The position numbers and the translations under genes are program-made. A DNA stretch of 64,000 nt from Pseudomonadota bacterium (GTDB lineage Bacteria > Pseudomonadota > Alphaproteobacteria > Acetobacterales > Acetobacteraceae), in assembly GCA_021818425.1 (NCBI GenBank), contig JAKAEC010000002.1, positions 1 to 64,000 on the forward strand, written 5' to 3'. Below the pieces are notes generated by a model. That model searched no databases. It was not told where the DNA came from and saw only the letters and a list, made by a program, of their open reading frames with translations. Position 1 is the first letter of the stretch. The number at the start of each line of letters is the position of its first letter. Positions 45,888 through 55,405 of the stretch are shown here, in pieces.

Positions 45888-46444
45888 GCGTAGGTGAACC
45901 ACTGGTCTGCCGGATTGAAGAGGGGAGCAGATTGATCCTTGTCCGAAAGCAGCGCCTCGCCGGGTGCCAGTGGCCAGGGCAGGGCGAGGATCGGGTCGTT
46001 CCAGCGCACAGCTCGTTCACATTCTTTGCTATAATTTCCAGTAACTTTATAGATCACCTCAGTGTCGGGTAGGAGCGTACAGAAGCCGTGCAAGAAGCCG
46101 CCGGGAATCCAGAGCTGCGCCCAGTTCTCGGCCGAAAGCTCGGCGGCCACCCATTTACCGAAGCTGGGTGACCCCTGGCGGATATCTACCGCCACGTCCC
46201 AGATGGCGCCCTTGATAACGCGCACAAGCTTGCCTTGCACATGCGGTGCGACCTGGCAATGCAGGCCACGAATAGTGCCCTTCTGCGTGGAGAGACTGTG
46301 GTTGTCCTGCACGAAATGCTCATCCAAACCCCGTGCCTTTAATCCAGCCGCACTCCAGGTCTCCGAGAAAAAGCCCCGGCTGTCGGCGAATTTGGGCGGG
46401 GTGATGCGTTTCACCTCGGGAATAGCAAGAGGCTCGACCTGCAT
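45884..46444 (-). CDS. rfbC: dTDP-4-dehydrorhamnose 3,5-epimerase
   Basis: RfbC (RmlC) epimerises C3 and C5 of dTDP-4-keto-6-deoxyglucose. The 186-residue cupin-fold enzyme begins with ITPPKFADSRGFFSETW and has the substrate motif FVQDNHSLSTQKGTIRGLHC with the catalytic His region. VAVDIRQGSPSFGKWVAAEL and the Tyr-bearing YKVTGNYSKECERAVRWND follow. It abuts rfbA (1-base overlap) and overlaps rfbD by 4 bases. Confidence 0.94.
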   Translation of the reverse strand: MQVEPLAIPEVKRITPPKFADSRGFFSETWSAAGLKARGLDEHFVQDNHSLSTQKGTIRGLHCQVAPHVQGKLVRVIKGAIWDVAVDIRQGSPSFGKWVAAELSAENWAQLWIPGGFLHGFCTLLPDTEVIYKVTGNYSKECERAVRWNDPILALPWPLAPGEALLSDKDQSAPLFNPADQWFTYA

Positions 46445-47325
46445 CAGTGATGCACCCCGTCGGCAATGTTTTGCAGAATCCGGCCAAGCTCGGTCTTAGA
46501 AATCAGCTTGGCTCTCTCACGCAGCTGCGCATTGTCGATGAAGCCCATGCGAAAGGCTACCTCCTCAGGGCAACCAACAAGATTGCCTTGCCGGTCCTGG
46601 ATGGTTTGCACGAAATTGGCAGACTGCAACAGGCTATCCGGCGTGCCCGCATCAAGCCACGCGGTGCCACGCCCCAGTCGCTCCACTCTCAACGTGCCTT
46701 CCTGCAGGTAGATGTTGTTGAGATCGGTGATCTCCAACTCGCCGCGCCTGGAGGGTTTCACCTGCCGGGCAAACTCGGTCACGCGCTTGTCGTAGAAATA
46801 AAGGCCGGTGACAGCCCAGTTAGAAGCCGGGTTGGCAGGCTTCTCGACAATATCAATGGCCTTGCCATCTATGTCGAATGAAACAACGCCGTAACGCTCT
46901 GGGTCGCGCACCTGGTAGGCAAATACTGTTGCCCCTTCTGTTCGGGTGCCAGCGGCACGCAGCATGGTGGAAAGATGGTCGCCATGAATGAGGTTATCGC
47001 CCAGGGCCAGCGCGCAGGCTTCACCGTCGATCCATTCTTCGCCGATGAGGAAGGCTTGCGCGAGCCCGTCGGGGCTGGGTTGCTCGGCATAGGCGATACG
47101 GACGCCGAGATGCGAGCCATCATGGAACAGGCGTTGGAATTGCGGCAGGTCCTGAGGGGTAGAGATGATCAGCACTTCCCGGATGCCCGCCAGCATAAGC
47201 GTGCAGAGCGGATAGTAGATCATCGGCTTGTCGTAGACAGGCAAAAGTTGCTTGGAGCTGGCCTGGGTGATGGGGTGTAGGCGCGTGCCAGAGCCGCCGG
47301 CCAGAATGATGCCCTTGGTGATCAC
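46444..47325 (-). CDS. rfbA: Glucose-1-phosphate thymidylyltransferase
   Basis: RfbA (RmlA) makes dTDP-glucose from glucose-1-phosphate and dTTP, the entry to dTDP-rhamnose. The 293-residue protein begins [20 protein letters not shown], the nucleotidyltransferase signature. It has [35 protein letters not shown] and [20 protein letters not shown]. The start is GTG 47325, overlapping the rfbB stop as GTGA; the frame is open further upstream, inside rfbB. The conserved N-terminus begins exactly at this GTG. Confidence 0.94.
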   Translation of the reverse strand: MITKGIILAGGSGTRLHPITQASSKQLLPVYDKPMIYYPLCTLMLAGIREVLIISTPQDLPQFQRLFHDGSHLGVRIAYAEQPSPDGLAQAFLIGEEWIDGEACALALGDNLIHGDHLSTMLRAAGTRTEGATVFAYQVRDPERYGVVSFDIDGKAIDIVEKPANPASNWAVTGLYFYDKRVTEFARQVKPSRRGELEITDLNNIYLQEGTLRVERLGRGTAWLDAGTPDSLLQSANFVQTIQDRQGNLVGCPEEVAFRMGFIDNAQLRERAKLISKTELGRILQNIADGVHH

Positions 47326-48377
47326 GCGGCGGCCCCTAAGCGTTGGCCGGAATATGTTTTGGAACGGATGCCCTCCCACCATGGGCGGTTCTCCAGATAC
47401 CAGCCGATGGTGGCGGTCAGACCGCGTTCAAAATCATGCGCAGCCTTCCAGCCCAGTGCGGTCTCCGCGCTGGTAGGGTCGATCTCGTAGCGATGGTCAT
47501 GGCCAGGTCGGTCAGTAACATAAGTGATGAGGCGCTCGCGCGCCCCGTTGGGGCTAGGAAGCTTCTGGTCCAGAATGGCGCAAATAGTCTTCACCACGTC
47601 AATATTTCGCCTGGGCTGGTTGGCGCCAATGCAATAGGTTTTGCCGGGTACACCGTGAGTGACGACCTTCAGGAGCGCCTCGGCATGGTCGTCCACGAAC
47701 AGCCAGTCTCGTATGTTCACGCCCATACCATAAACCGGCAGCGGCTTTTCTTCGATTGCGTTCAGCGTAACCAGTGGAATCAACTTTTCCGGAAACTGCC
47801 ACTTACCATAATTGTTGGTCGTGTTTGAGACGATCACGGGAAGCCCATAAGTATGCATCCAGGCGCGCGCTAGATGGTCGGAAGCCGCCTTGGAGGAGGA
47901 ATACGGGCTACGTGGGTCGTAGGGCGTATGCTCATTGAAGGGCGGATCGTTATCTTCCAACGTACCAAATACTTCGTCAGTGGAAACGTGGTGAAACCGG
48001 AAGCGCTCCTTCTTCTCGCCCGAGAGCGTCGCAAAATATTCCCGCGCCGCTTCCAGCATCACGAAAGTGCCAGTAACATTCGTGTGCACGAAGGTAGCCG
48101 GGCCGTCGATGGAGCGGTCCACATGGCTCTCCGCAGCTAGATGCATCACCACATCCGGCTGATGTTCAGCAAAGGCGGCACGAATGCGGGCGCCATCGCA
48201 GATGTCCTGCTTCAGTAGCGTGTGGTTCTGGTGAGTGAGCGTATCCTCCAGTGCATCCTCAGAGGCGGCATATGTCATCTTGTCGATATTGACGATCTGA
48301 TGCCCGTCCCGGCGGATCGCCCGCCTGACAACCGCCGAACCAATAAAACCACAGCCGCCGGTTAACAGGATTTTCAT
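47322..48377 (-). CDS. rfbB: dTDP-glucose 4,6-dehydratase
   Basis: RfbB (RmlB) dehydrates dTDP-glucose to the 4-keto-6-deoxy sugar with bound NAD. The 351-residue extended SDR begins [20 protein letters not shown]. It has [32 protein letters not shown] and the catalytic Tyr/Lys in [16 protein letters not shown]. The start is ATG 48377 with GGAG 6 bases upstream. First of the rfbBACD genes, 42 bases after the 1249-residue glycosyltransferase. Confidence 0.95.
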   Translation of the reverse strand: MKILLTGGCGFIGSAVVRRAIRRDGHQIVNIDKMTYAASEDALEDTLTHQNHTLLKQDICDGARIRAAFAEHQPDVVMHLAAESHVDRSIDGPATFVHTNVTGTFVMLEAAREYFATLSGEKKERFRFHHVSTDEVFGTLEDNDPPFNEHTPYDPRSPYSSSKAASDHLARAWMHTYGLPVIVSNTTNNYGKWQFPEKLIPLVTLNAIEEKPLPVYGMGVNIRDWLFVDDHAEALLKVVTHGVPGKTYCIGANQPRRNIDVVKTICAILDQKLPSPNGARERLITYVTDRPGHDHRYEIDPTSAETALGWKAAHDFERGLTATIGWYLENRPWWEGIRSKTYSGQRLGAAA

Positions 48378-48419
48378 GGGTGCTCCATTTGTCTCATCAA
48401 GGGTCCAAGAGTAGTACAA

Positions 48420-51400
48420 TCAGACCTTTTTGCGTCTGGCAACAGGGGCCGGGGCTTTCATTTTCGCGCTCGCGAACTGGCGGGAAAGTCGCGCCAGATA
48501 GGCTGATTGATCTCCTATGGTCGCCTCATCCAGCGCCAGCAAATCCGCCGCGGTGGCGTGGAGGCGCTTGATTTCTTCCAGATGCGCCTTCGGCTCTAGT
48601 GTAGCGGTCACGCCGGCTGCATGCCGCCTGTGGGTGTTGAGCGGTTCCGCGATATAAACCACCTCGCCATCATTGCTGGTTAGCAGTTGCAGGTATAACC
48701 GCCAATCGCCGGCCAGCTTCCATTCTTCCAGGTCAGGCACGGCGTCTAGGGCCTTCAGCAGTGCCTCGCGCCGCCATAGCACGGCGCTGACATTGGGGAT
48801 GAGGTTGCGCACGCCAAGGAAGCGCCTTGCGAATTCCCGAGCTCCCCAACTGCCCGAGGCGGCCAGCGTGCGCACGCCGGATTGGAAATAATAGTTCTGG
48901 TAGTTGGGCATGGTTTCTCGATCGGCTTCATCCACGGCGCGGCTGTCGGAAAAGGCCAGCAGGGCGGTCTCGCTGCGTTCCAGTGCCGTCACCAGTTGGG
49001 CAAGAAAGGTGGGGCTGGAGGAATCATCTGCCTCGCACAGCCAGACATAATCACCCGTCGCCGCCTGCGCCGCGCGGCGCCATTGCGCGAAAACTGAGCC
49101 GGAATTCTTTTCATTCACCAGGATGTTGATCTCCCGACCCGCCTGGGAAGCGGCTTGTGTTGCCACCTCAAGGCTTGCATCGTCGGAGGCGTCATCCAGA
49201 AGTACGATCTCCCGCAGCGGGTAAGTTTGTACGAAAATGCTGGCTAGGCGTTCTGGTAGGTGGGCGGCGTAATTATAGTTTAGTACCATGGCGCTGATGT
49301 GTTTCAGGCCAGGAATGGCAAGGTGCAGAAGTCTTTCAGTGTACTGCGAGAAATCAAACCGCGCCTCCGCCATTTTCATGATTCGGGAGCGTGCTGTCTT
49401 TAGGGTCTTATGGTCCAACAACGCTTCCAGCCCGGCTTGGTAGCTGTCCAAATCCGCCTGCGGGGCAACAAAGCCTGCCCGCTCAGTTCGCAGCACTTCT
49501 GGTATACCGCCCGTTTCGTCAAAAGCTACGCATGGCATGCCGCACGCAAATGCCTCAATTGCTACAGTTGGCAATGGGTCTTCGCGGGATGTTAAGGCGA
49601 GCACGTCAGAGGCCGAGAAATAATCTGCCATTTTGTCGGTGAAGGGGATGTGCCTGAAAACGCCTCGCTCACACAGCATTCCCATTTCAGGCTCGAGATA
49701 TGTTTGCAGTTTGAGGTCAATGTTGCCAACCCAAAGAAATTGCACATCCTTGCGTTTGACGGAGATCCGCCGTGCCAGTTGTAGAAATAGGTCAAACCCC
49801 TTGCGGATATCCGCGAAGCCGGCGCCCAGAATTACGAAATCCGTCTCGCCCACGCCCAGCTCGGCACGGATACGTGCGCGCGCTAGGGGATCGAAGCTGA
49901 CTCGCTGGTAATTGCCCTGGGGCAGTATCACTTGGTTACCGCCGTCCAGTCCCACAGTGGAGCAGAATTTTTCTGCGACGTAAGCGGAAGAGAAAACGAG
50001 CTTCCGCGCCGCTGTTCCACCGATCCGTGCTTGGATTTCGAGGTTGTATTCCTTCAGTAGTTGCGGCATCTCGTGGATTAGCAGCACACATCCGATGTTA
50101 CGCTGCTCTGTCCAGGGTACTACTCGGGCCGACGCGGCGGAATTGACGATAGCGTGTCGCAATCCTAGACGTTGGTATTGGTCCAGCCGGTTACAGATAA
50201 CAGATTTGTCACAAGCGATTGCGACATCTGCAACCTCACAATACTGCGCCAGCAGCGGTCCGACGCCGAGCAGAAGGAGGTGGACCTTCAACCCCCATTG
50301 GCGCTTGAGCTTCTGGGCGATGTGCAGCAGCAGAATTTGCGCACCATGGGGGTGAGCGTCGTGTCCTATGAGCAAGATGCCTGCGGTAATGCCCGAAGCG
50401 TACTGTTCACACACCGCCCGCCCGGTGGCATTCAGGAAGGCAGCGCCGGCGTGGGTGTCCGGCTCCAGGAATGCACCTTCGGCCCATTCGTTCCAGGCAT
50501 TCACGCATATTATCTGCTGGCCGTAGAACGGATGATCCGCCGTGTAGCGGATGAGCTTTTCCAGCCAATCCTGGTATTTCGCCGGGCTGACGTTATGGAG
50601 TACGAGCCCCTTGCCTTCGCGGCGAGGGTCGTTGTCCCAGCCGGGCACGATGGTTTTGATCAACTGATAATCTGGTACCGGGAGGGCGAGGGAGGTTCGT
50701 GCCAGCGCCTCGTAATCATGGACGGTGGCAGAGAAATCGGGATCCAGCAGGCTCAGAGTATCGTTGATTCGCGGTGTCGACTGGCTGAGCTTATGTGGCG
50801 GGAACTCTACCGCGCCGTCCAGTCCGTAAGGAGTGGGATCGTAATCTTCCCCCATGCTCTGTGCCATTACGATCAGCGGTCGTTCGCCGTGGTTTTGCTC
50901 AAACAATTTGCGCCATTTTCGTAGCCGCGTTGCGGCATTGGGGATCAGTTGGACGCGGTAGATCATCAAGAGCGGGCGGTTTTTCACACGTATGTAGCGG
51001 GAATCTTCGAATAGCCTAGCGAAGCCCGCGACCAGAGCGTCGTCGTCGGTCTCTAGGTATTCTTGGGCAATGAGTACCTCGCGTTCTAGGCCGTCCCAGC
51101 GGCGGGTCCAGTTTTCATTTGCCCACATAGTGCAGAAGCCAAAATCCAACGACTTGTTCGTCAGGAACTGCTCTAGCGGCTTTTCTAGAAGTCGGTGGCC
51201 GTTGAACCAGTAATAGTAGAAGACGAAGCCGGAAAGACCGGCGCCTTTAGCCATCTCCACTTGACGCTTAAGGGTTTCGGGGTCGTCCAGCGAGTAATGA
51301 CCCAGGTCACGCGGAATTCGAGGCTGCACATGGCCAACAAAGCGCGGCATGGCGCGCCCGAGGTTGGTCCAGTCCGTAAAGCCTTTGCCCCACCAAGCAT

Positions 51401-52169
51401 CATTCTCCTCCACCCGGTGGAACTGAGGCAGGTAATAAGCGAGAACTATCGCCTTGCGGATGGCGTGCGGTGGTGGCGGGTTAAATTCCTCGAAGAACGT
51501 GGCTGGCCGGGTGGAGCGGCGTATGGCGGTGGGGATCAACCCTTCCTGTTCCGGACGTTGAGGCAGGAACATGCCGCTTTCTATATTTGCGAGGTAATGC
51601 AGGAGCGGGTTCTGCCCTTTTAAATATTTCTTGTAGCGGCCCAGATAGAACTTGATGTCGAACTCCGGTGAGGGGTCACGTTCTTCCTGAGCCCCGAAAG
51701 CCAGGAAATGTTCGAAGGGGTCTGCACCGCTTTCGGCTACGTCTTGGTACTGGTCTAGATACCAAGCCGCATCGAACACTGGCACGGGATTCACTTGGCC
51801 GGAGTGGCGACGCTTGAGAAAGTGTGCGAGGCAGGATGCTGGTGGCGGCAAGTTATAGGTTTGACGGTACCAAGAAGTGAAGAAATAAGGGCAGGGGTCG
51901 CGTCCCTCTGCCTCGCCAGCGGTTATGAAGTGCAGCAATGCATTGACGCCGTTTTCGGCGACATCCGGATAGCGGGTTAAATACCATTGCGGATGGAAAT
52001 AGGGATTGGGGCATGCGCCTTCCCTCCAGCCAATGCGGCAGAAATGGGTAAGCGCGCTGGCGGTCTCAGTGGCCGCTTGTGGGTGCTGGGTGAGGTACCA
52101 CTCTGGCAGGAACAAGCCGCTTTTTTGGATAATGTCGATTTCAGACTGAATCTGTTTGCTCACACGCAT
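48420..52169 (-). CDS. 1249-residue multidomain glycosyltransferase (WsaF-like repeats, WbsX/GH99-like, GT4, GT2)
   Basis: Four parts can be seen. Residues 1-200 carry about five repeats of a WYL-x-x-YPDVAE...NPLLHFLxxGxxEGRDPxP type (HPQWYLTRYPDVAENGVNAL; FDAAWYLDQYQDVAESGADP). Residues 240-585 are a WbsX/GH99-like domain (AIVLAYYLPQFHRVEENDAW, FGFCTMWANENWTRRWDG, VNAWNEWAEGAFLEPD). Residues 597-950 are a GT4 domain (FADIRKGFDLFLQLARRI; DPLPTVAIEAFACGMPCVAF). Residues 957-1180 are a GT2 domain (AMVLNYNYAAHLPERLASIF; CEADDSS). Such chains build polysaccharides from several sugars. It lies just upstream of rfbB, so rhamnose is a likely donor (inference). Confidence 0.88.
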   Translation of the reverse strand: MRVSKQIQSEIDIIQKSGLFLPEWYLTQHPQAATETASALTHFCRIGWREGACPNPYFHPQWYLTRYPDVAENGVNALLHFITAGEAEGRDPCPYFFTSWYRQTYNLPPPASCLAHFLKRRHSGQVNPVPVFDAAWYLDQYQDVAESGADPFEHFLAFGAQEERDPSPEFDIKFYLGRYKKYLKGQNPLLHYLANIESGMFLPQRPEQEGLIPTAIRRSTRPATFFEEFNPPPPHAIRKAIVLAYYLPQFHRVEENDAWWGKGFTDWTNLGRAMPRFVGHVQPRIPRDLGHYSLDDPETLKRQVEMAKGAGLSGFVFYYYWFNGHRLLEKPLEQFLTNKSLDFGFCTMWANENWTRRWDGLEREVLIAQEYLETDDDALVAGFARLFEDSRYIRVKNRPLLMIYRVQLIPNAATRLRKWRKLFEQNHGERPLIVMAQSMGEDYDPTPYGLDGAVEFPPHKLSQSTPRINDTLSLLDPDFSATVHDYEALARTSLALPVPDYQLIKTIVPGWDNDPRREGKGLVLHNVSPAKYQDWLEKLIRYTADHPFYGQQIICVNAWNEWAEGAFLEPDTHAGAAFLNATGRAVCEQYASGITAGILLIGHDAHPHGAQILLLHIAQKLKRQWGLKVHLLLLGVGPLLAQYCEVADVAIACDKSVICNRLDQYQRLGLRHAIVNSAASARVVPWTEQRNIGCVLLIHEMPQLLKEYNLEIQARIGGTAARKLVFSSAYVAEKFCSTVGLDGGNQVILPQGNYQRVSFDPLARARIRAELGVGETDFVILGAGFADIRKGFDLFLQLARRISVKRKDVQFLWVGNIDLKLQTYLEPEMGMLCERGVFRHIPFTDKMADYFSASDVLALTSREDPLPTVAIEAFACGMPCVAFDETGGIPEVLRTERAGFVAPQADLDSYQAGLEALLDHKTLKTARSRIMKMAEARFDFSQYTERLLHLAIPGLKHISAMVLNYNYAAHLPERLASIFVQTYPLREIVLLDDASDDASLEVATQAASQAGREINILVNEKNSGSVFAQWRRAAQAATGDYVWLCEADDSSSPTFLAQLVTALERSETALLAFSDSRAVDEADRETMPNYQNYYFQSGVRTLAASGSWGAREFARRFLGVRNLIPNVSAVLWRREALLKALDAVPDLEEWKLAGDWRLYLQLLTSNDGEVVYIAEPLNTHRRHAAGVTATLEPKAHLEEIKRLHATAADLLALDEATIGDQSAYLARLSRQFASAKMKAPAPVARRKKV

Positions 52170-52233
52170 TGCCTCCGTGAAGGCGCATCATGCCCGCTGA
52201 ACGTGGGGCTGTCGATGCTTGGTCCGCGTAGCC

Positions 52234-54234
52234 TCAACCCTCGTTGAGCGCGAGCCGCTCCAGCAATGCCGTAAGGCTCACAGGAGGCAGAAAAAGATGC
52301 CCCTGCATCAAGCTACACCCCTGCCGCCGCAGGCAGTCCATGTCGTCTTTCGTTTCTACGCCTTCAGCGACAACCTGAATCCCGAGTGATTTCCCGAGGT
52401 TCAGAACGGACTGAACCAGAAGCTGGCTATCATGCGATTTCGCGATGTCCTTTATGAAGCTCTGATCAATCTTGATCTTTTTTATATAGCTCTGACGCAA
52501 GGTCGCCAGGGTGGAGTAGCCGACACCGAAATCATCGATCGCGATTTGTACGCCGCCCTCAGTCAGCCGGATTAACTTGTCCTGCACGGAACGGATATCC
52601 AGAGCCGTTTCTTCTGTAACTTCCACTTCGAGCATGGCGGTGGGGCAGCCGTGCTTGTTCAGTTCCGAGAACAGGATTTCATCGACCGCCAGATGAGAGA
52701 TTTCGCGCGGAGAAATGTTAACCGCCACCCGGAGCTGCGCCAGCCCCCGTGCGCGCAGTTCTTGGATCGTCTTGCAAACATTGGAGAGAATGAAGCGCAG
52801 CAGTGGTTCGGCTAACCCCGTAAGGGCAGCTGTTGCGACGATCTCCTGCGGTGGCACCATTCCGTGCTGTGGGTGTTGCCAGCGCAATAGCGCTTCAAGA
52901 CCCGCGAGCGTCAGGCCGCCATGGCTGAATATGGGCTGGTAATAGACTTCCAGCTCGGCCGTATCTAGCGCGCGACCCAGGTGCCGCTCGATATCACGGC
53001 GCATCTTTAGTCTAGCATTCAGCCGTTCATCGAAGACTTGAAACTGATTGCGTCCAGTACTTTTTGCGGCGCGCAGAGCCTCAGTGGCGTAAGTCAGCAA
53101 TTCCGCCACATTGCAGGCATCGCCTGTGTAAATACCGATACACGCGCCAAGCCGCCCTGCATCGAGAGAGGCAAGTGGCATTGCGCTGGTGGCGATGAGG
53201 CGCGTCGCGAGCTCAGTGGCGGGCTCGCAGGTCGCGCAGACCGTAAAAAAAATGGCGAATTCGTCGGCGCCTATTCGGGCTGTTGTGACGGTGTTGTCCA
53301 GAACTTGCGAAAGTCGCCTGGCGACCTCGATCAGCACCCGGTCTCCGGTGTGATGACCAAAGGTGCCGTTGATGGACTTGAATCCGTCGAGATCGAGCAG
53401 CATTAGGCAGAACGGGCCGCGGGCGGCACGGATACAGCGTGAGATTTCGCGCAAAAACCCAGGGCGGTTGAAAAGCCCGGTTAGGTCGTCGTGCATGGCG
53501 CGGTGGTTCATCTGCTGGGCGACAGAGACTGCCTTCAAGCGCTCCTGCTCCAGCGAGTCAGCAAGCACGCGGGCTTCGTTCTTCAGCAGGCTGCTTGCCC
53601 GGAATGCCGCTTCGCTCTGCCAAGCGAAGCGCAGCAGCGCTGCGGCGTAGATTAGCACCGTCAGTGCCAAGCAGTTCCGATCAAACCCTCCGGCATAGAG
53701 TAAGCATACGAATACGGAGAGAAGGGGCGGTACAATGAAGCAGCTCGGCATCAGGGCAAAAGGTGTGCCATGGGTGACGGCGCCCGCCGTGATGCCGCAG
53801 ATGATGGTAAGGTAGAACAGTGTATGTGGGCTGGTAAAAGCATCGCACAGAACCGGTACGAGTGCCCAGACAACTCCCGAGAGCAGCGCGGTGAGGCAGA
53901 GCCGGTTCAACGCGCCCTGTGCTCCAGCAAAGCTGAGAGCTGATGCTTCTGGCTTTCGCCGCATGACAGCGGGCCAAGCCTGGCCCATACGCAACGTATT
54001 GACGGTGCCGACAGCTATGAACCAAGCAGCTCCTTCCTTACCGCGATGGTCGTGGACAGAGACAAACAGTGCGATGGCCGCGATGACAAGATTGACTGGG
54101 ATTGCCGCGAGCATATTACTGCGCAGGGCATAGAGCTGATCGCGGCAAACCAGCAGGAGGAGAGTGCTGTTGGGTGGATTGTGTCCTGCGTTGTCTGGGC
54201 TTGGCATTGATATTTGAAAGCCCCTGAGATTCAA
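52234..54234 (-). CDS. Membrane GGDEF-EAL protein, probable c-di-GMP phosphodiesterase
   Basis: The 666-residue protein has about five or six N-terminal membrane helices (40-215, MASE-like), then a GGDEF domain (about 245-400) and an EAL domain (about 415-655). The GGDEF site reads ARIGADEFAIFF, with Ala for the second Gly, which usually abolishes cyclase activity. The EAL site looks intact: AGLEALLRWQHPQHG, LEVEVTEETALD, IAIDDFGVGYSTLATLRQ, KIKIDQSFIKDI, VVAEGVETKDD and MQGHLFLPP. It should therefore hydrolyse c-di-GMP, with the GGDEF domain possibly sensing GTP. It may control surface polysaccharide; this is inference. Confidence 0.88.
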   Translation of the reverse strand: MNLRGFQISMPSPDNAGHNPPNSTLLLLVCRDQLYALRSNMLAAIPVNLVIAAIALFVSVHDHRGKEGAAWFIAVGTVNTLRMGQAWPAVMRRKPEASALSFAGAQGALNRLCLTALLSGVVWALVPVLCDAFTSPHTLFYLTIICGITAGAVTHGTPFALMPSCFIVPPLLSVFVCLLYAGGFDRNCLALTVLIYAAALLRFAWQSEAAFRASSLLKNEARVLADSLEQERLKAVSVAQQMNHRAMHDDLTGLFNRPGFLREISRCIRAARGPFCLMLLDLDGFKSINGTFGHHTGDRVLIEVARRLSQVLDNTVTTARIGADEFAIFFTVCATCEPATELATRLIATSAMPLASLDAGRLGACIGIYTGDACNVAELLTYATEALRAAKSTGRNQFQVFDERLNARLKMRRDIERHLGRALDTAELEVYYQPIFSHGGLTLAGLEALLRWQHPQHGMVPPQEIVATAALTGLAEPLLRFILSNVCKTIQELRARGLAQLRVAVNISPREISHLAVDEILFSELNKHGCPTAMLEVEVTEETALDIRSVQDKLIRLTEGGVQIAIDDFGVGYSTLATLRQSYIKKIKIDQSFIKDIAKSHDSQLLVQSVLNLGKSLGIQVVAEGVETKDDMDCLRRQGCSLMQGHLFLPPVSLTALLERLALNEG

Positions 54235-54430
54235 TGGTTCTTATGCACCACCGTGCCAATAGTGCGAAAACAATTGTCCTTGTCAATTATTAATTCGGCC
54301 CGACATCAAGTAGGCTTCGTGGCGCGGCCTTTGTTATCTGGGAAGGTGTAGGTAGTGCGCCTTGGTCCTCGTTAGCGTGTCACACCGCCAGTGCGTGAGC
54401 GTAAACCCGTGCCCGTAATTCTGACCCACC
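54235..54430. other. Upstream region of the GGDEF-EAL gene
   Basis: A 196-base gap containing the promoter region of the minus-strand GGDEF-EAL gene. Nothing distinctive is seen. Confidence 0.3.
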
Positions 54431-54757
54431 CTAGGAGGAACCGCCCCAGCGCGGCAGTCGTTTGGAAATCATGCCGGTTTCAGTCCTGTCGCCCAGCGCC
54501 TCGGCGGCCTCGGCCACGCGATTGAAGATGACGGCGGTCAGACCGAAGGGCGTGCAGTTCATTAGCGTCAGCGTGTCTTCCTCGGGTTGAGCCGCTGTAA
54601 TGATCGTGACGAGATCAGAGCTCGTTTCTGTTGTCTCCGCGTGGAATAATTGACTTCTGCCAGTATCTTCGGCGCCACGTGGCATCGCTCCGCTTGTCGG
54701 CCTCGAAACACGATGGATCGACCAGCACCTTGGTTCCTGCGTCTACTTCCCCACGTC
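54431..54757 (-). pseudogene. Aldehyde dehydrogenase remnant (C-terminal part)
   Basis: Minus-strand pieces in three frames follow the order of an NAD aldehyde dehydrogenase C-terminus. EVDAGTKVLVDPSCFE stands for the AGAKVL-x-GG segment. VAPKILAEVNYSTRR stands for the APT-x-L-x-x-V segment. TAAQPEEDTLTLMNCTPFGL (family: DEEEAIALANDTPYGL), then TAVIFNRVAEAAEALGDRTE and TGMISKRLPRWGGSS complete the fragment. The catalytic Cys region is missing and frames are broken, so it is dead. Confidence 0.6.
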
Positions 54758-55118
54758 GCCGCGGATGAATACTGCCGCGCGCGCATTCATTGCGATTCCA
54801 AAATCTATATCCTGCAAAGTAGGGTCATCCAAGTAGCATCTGCTCACCATTGCTACGGAGCTTGATGAACACGTCACACAAGCCTCATGCGCGTGGCGTT
54901 GTTCGATGCAGCAGCGTTGGCTGAAATTTGAAAAAGCGTCGTCAGAAGTTTTTTAAGGCGAGGGCCACATTGTTCACTTGCTAATTGTGGACCATGTTCT
55001 CCGCATTCACATGCGAGAGATGCAGCGCTCCGAACGGCTCTTGCGAGGCACAGCGATTGAACCCATCCTTTCTGCTCCGACTTTTAGGTGTACGCCCGGT
55101 CTCGGCCTCCTCAGTCAA
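54758..55118. other. Decayed or non-coding stretch
   Basis: About 360 bases with only low-quality open frames. The left part probably contains further worn aldehyde dehydrogenase sequence. No RNA gene or terminator recognised. Confidence 0.4.
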
Positions 55119-55352
55119 TCACGAGGCGCGTGCTTGGCCCATGTCCGCCTCAGTTGGTATCTGCGGGATGGTACGGTCCATCTGTCTATAAATTTCCGGC
55201 TCGATTTCGTGCACGCGAGTCAGCAGTGCGCCGCCAAGTTTGCAGAACTTGTGGCGGACGGCGGCGCTTTCGGCGACGCTAGCCTGCTGCCAATGGGCTT
55301 GCGCGTTTACCACGCGGTCTAGTCGGTAGTAATTTTCATCGATTTTGTGCAC
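55119..55352 (-). CDS. Possible small gene or gene fragment, unknown
   Basis: A 77-codon frame from GTG 55352 has a coding-like third-position pattern. It encodes a soluble, helix-prone chain (NYYRLDRVVNAQAHWQQASV, HKFCKLGGALLTRVHEIEPE, IYRQMDRTIPQIPTEADMGQ). I recognise no family and see no strong ribosome site. It may be a real small gene or a remnant like its left neighbour. Confidence 0.25.
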   Translation of the reverse strand: MHKIDENYYRLDRVVNAQAHWQQASVAESAAVRHKFCKLGGALLTRVHEIEPEIYRQMDRTIPQIPTEADMGQARAS

Positions 55353-55405
55353 GTACGCTGTAAATCAACGCCACACATTCACGTGTCAAATGGCTTGTCG
55401 CACAG

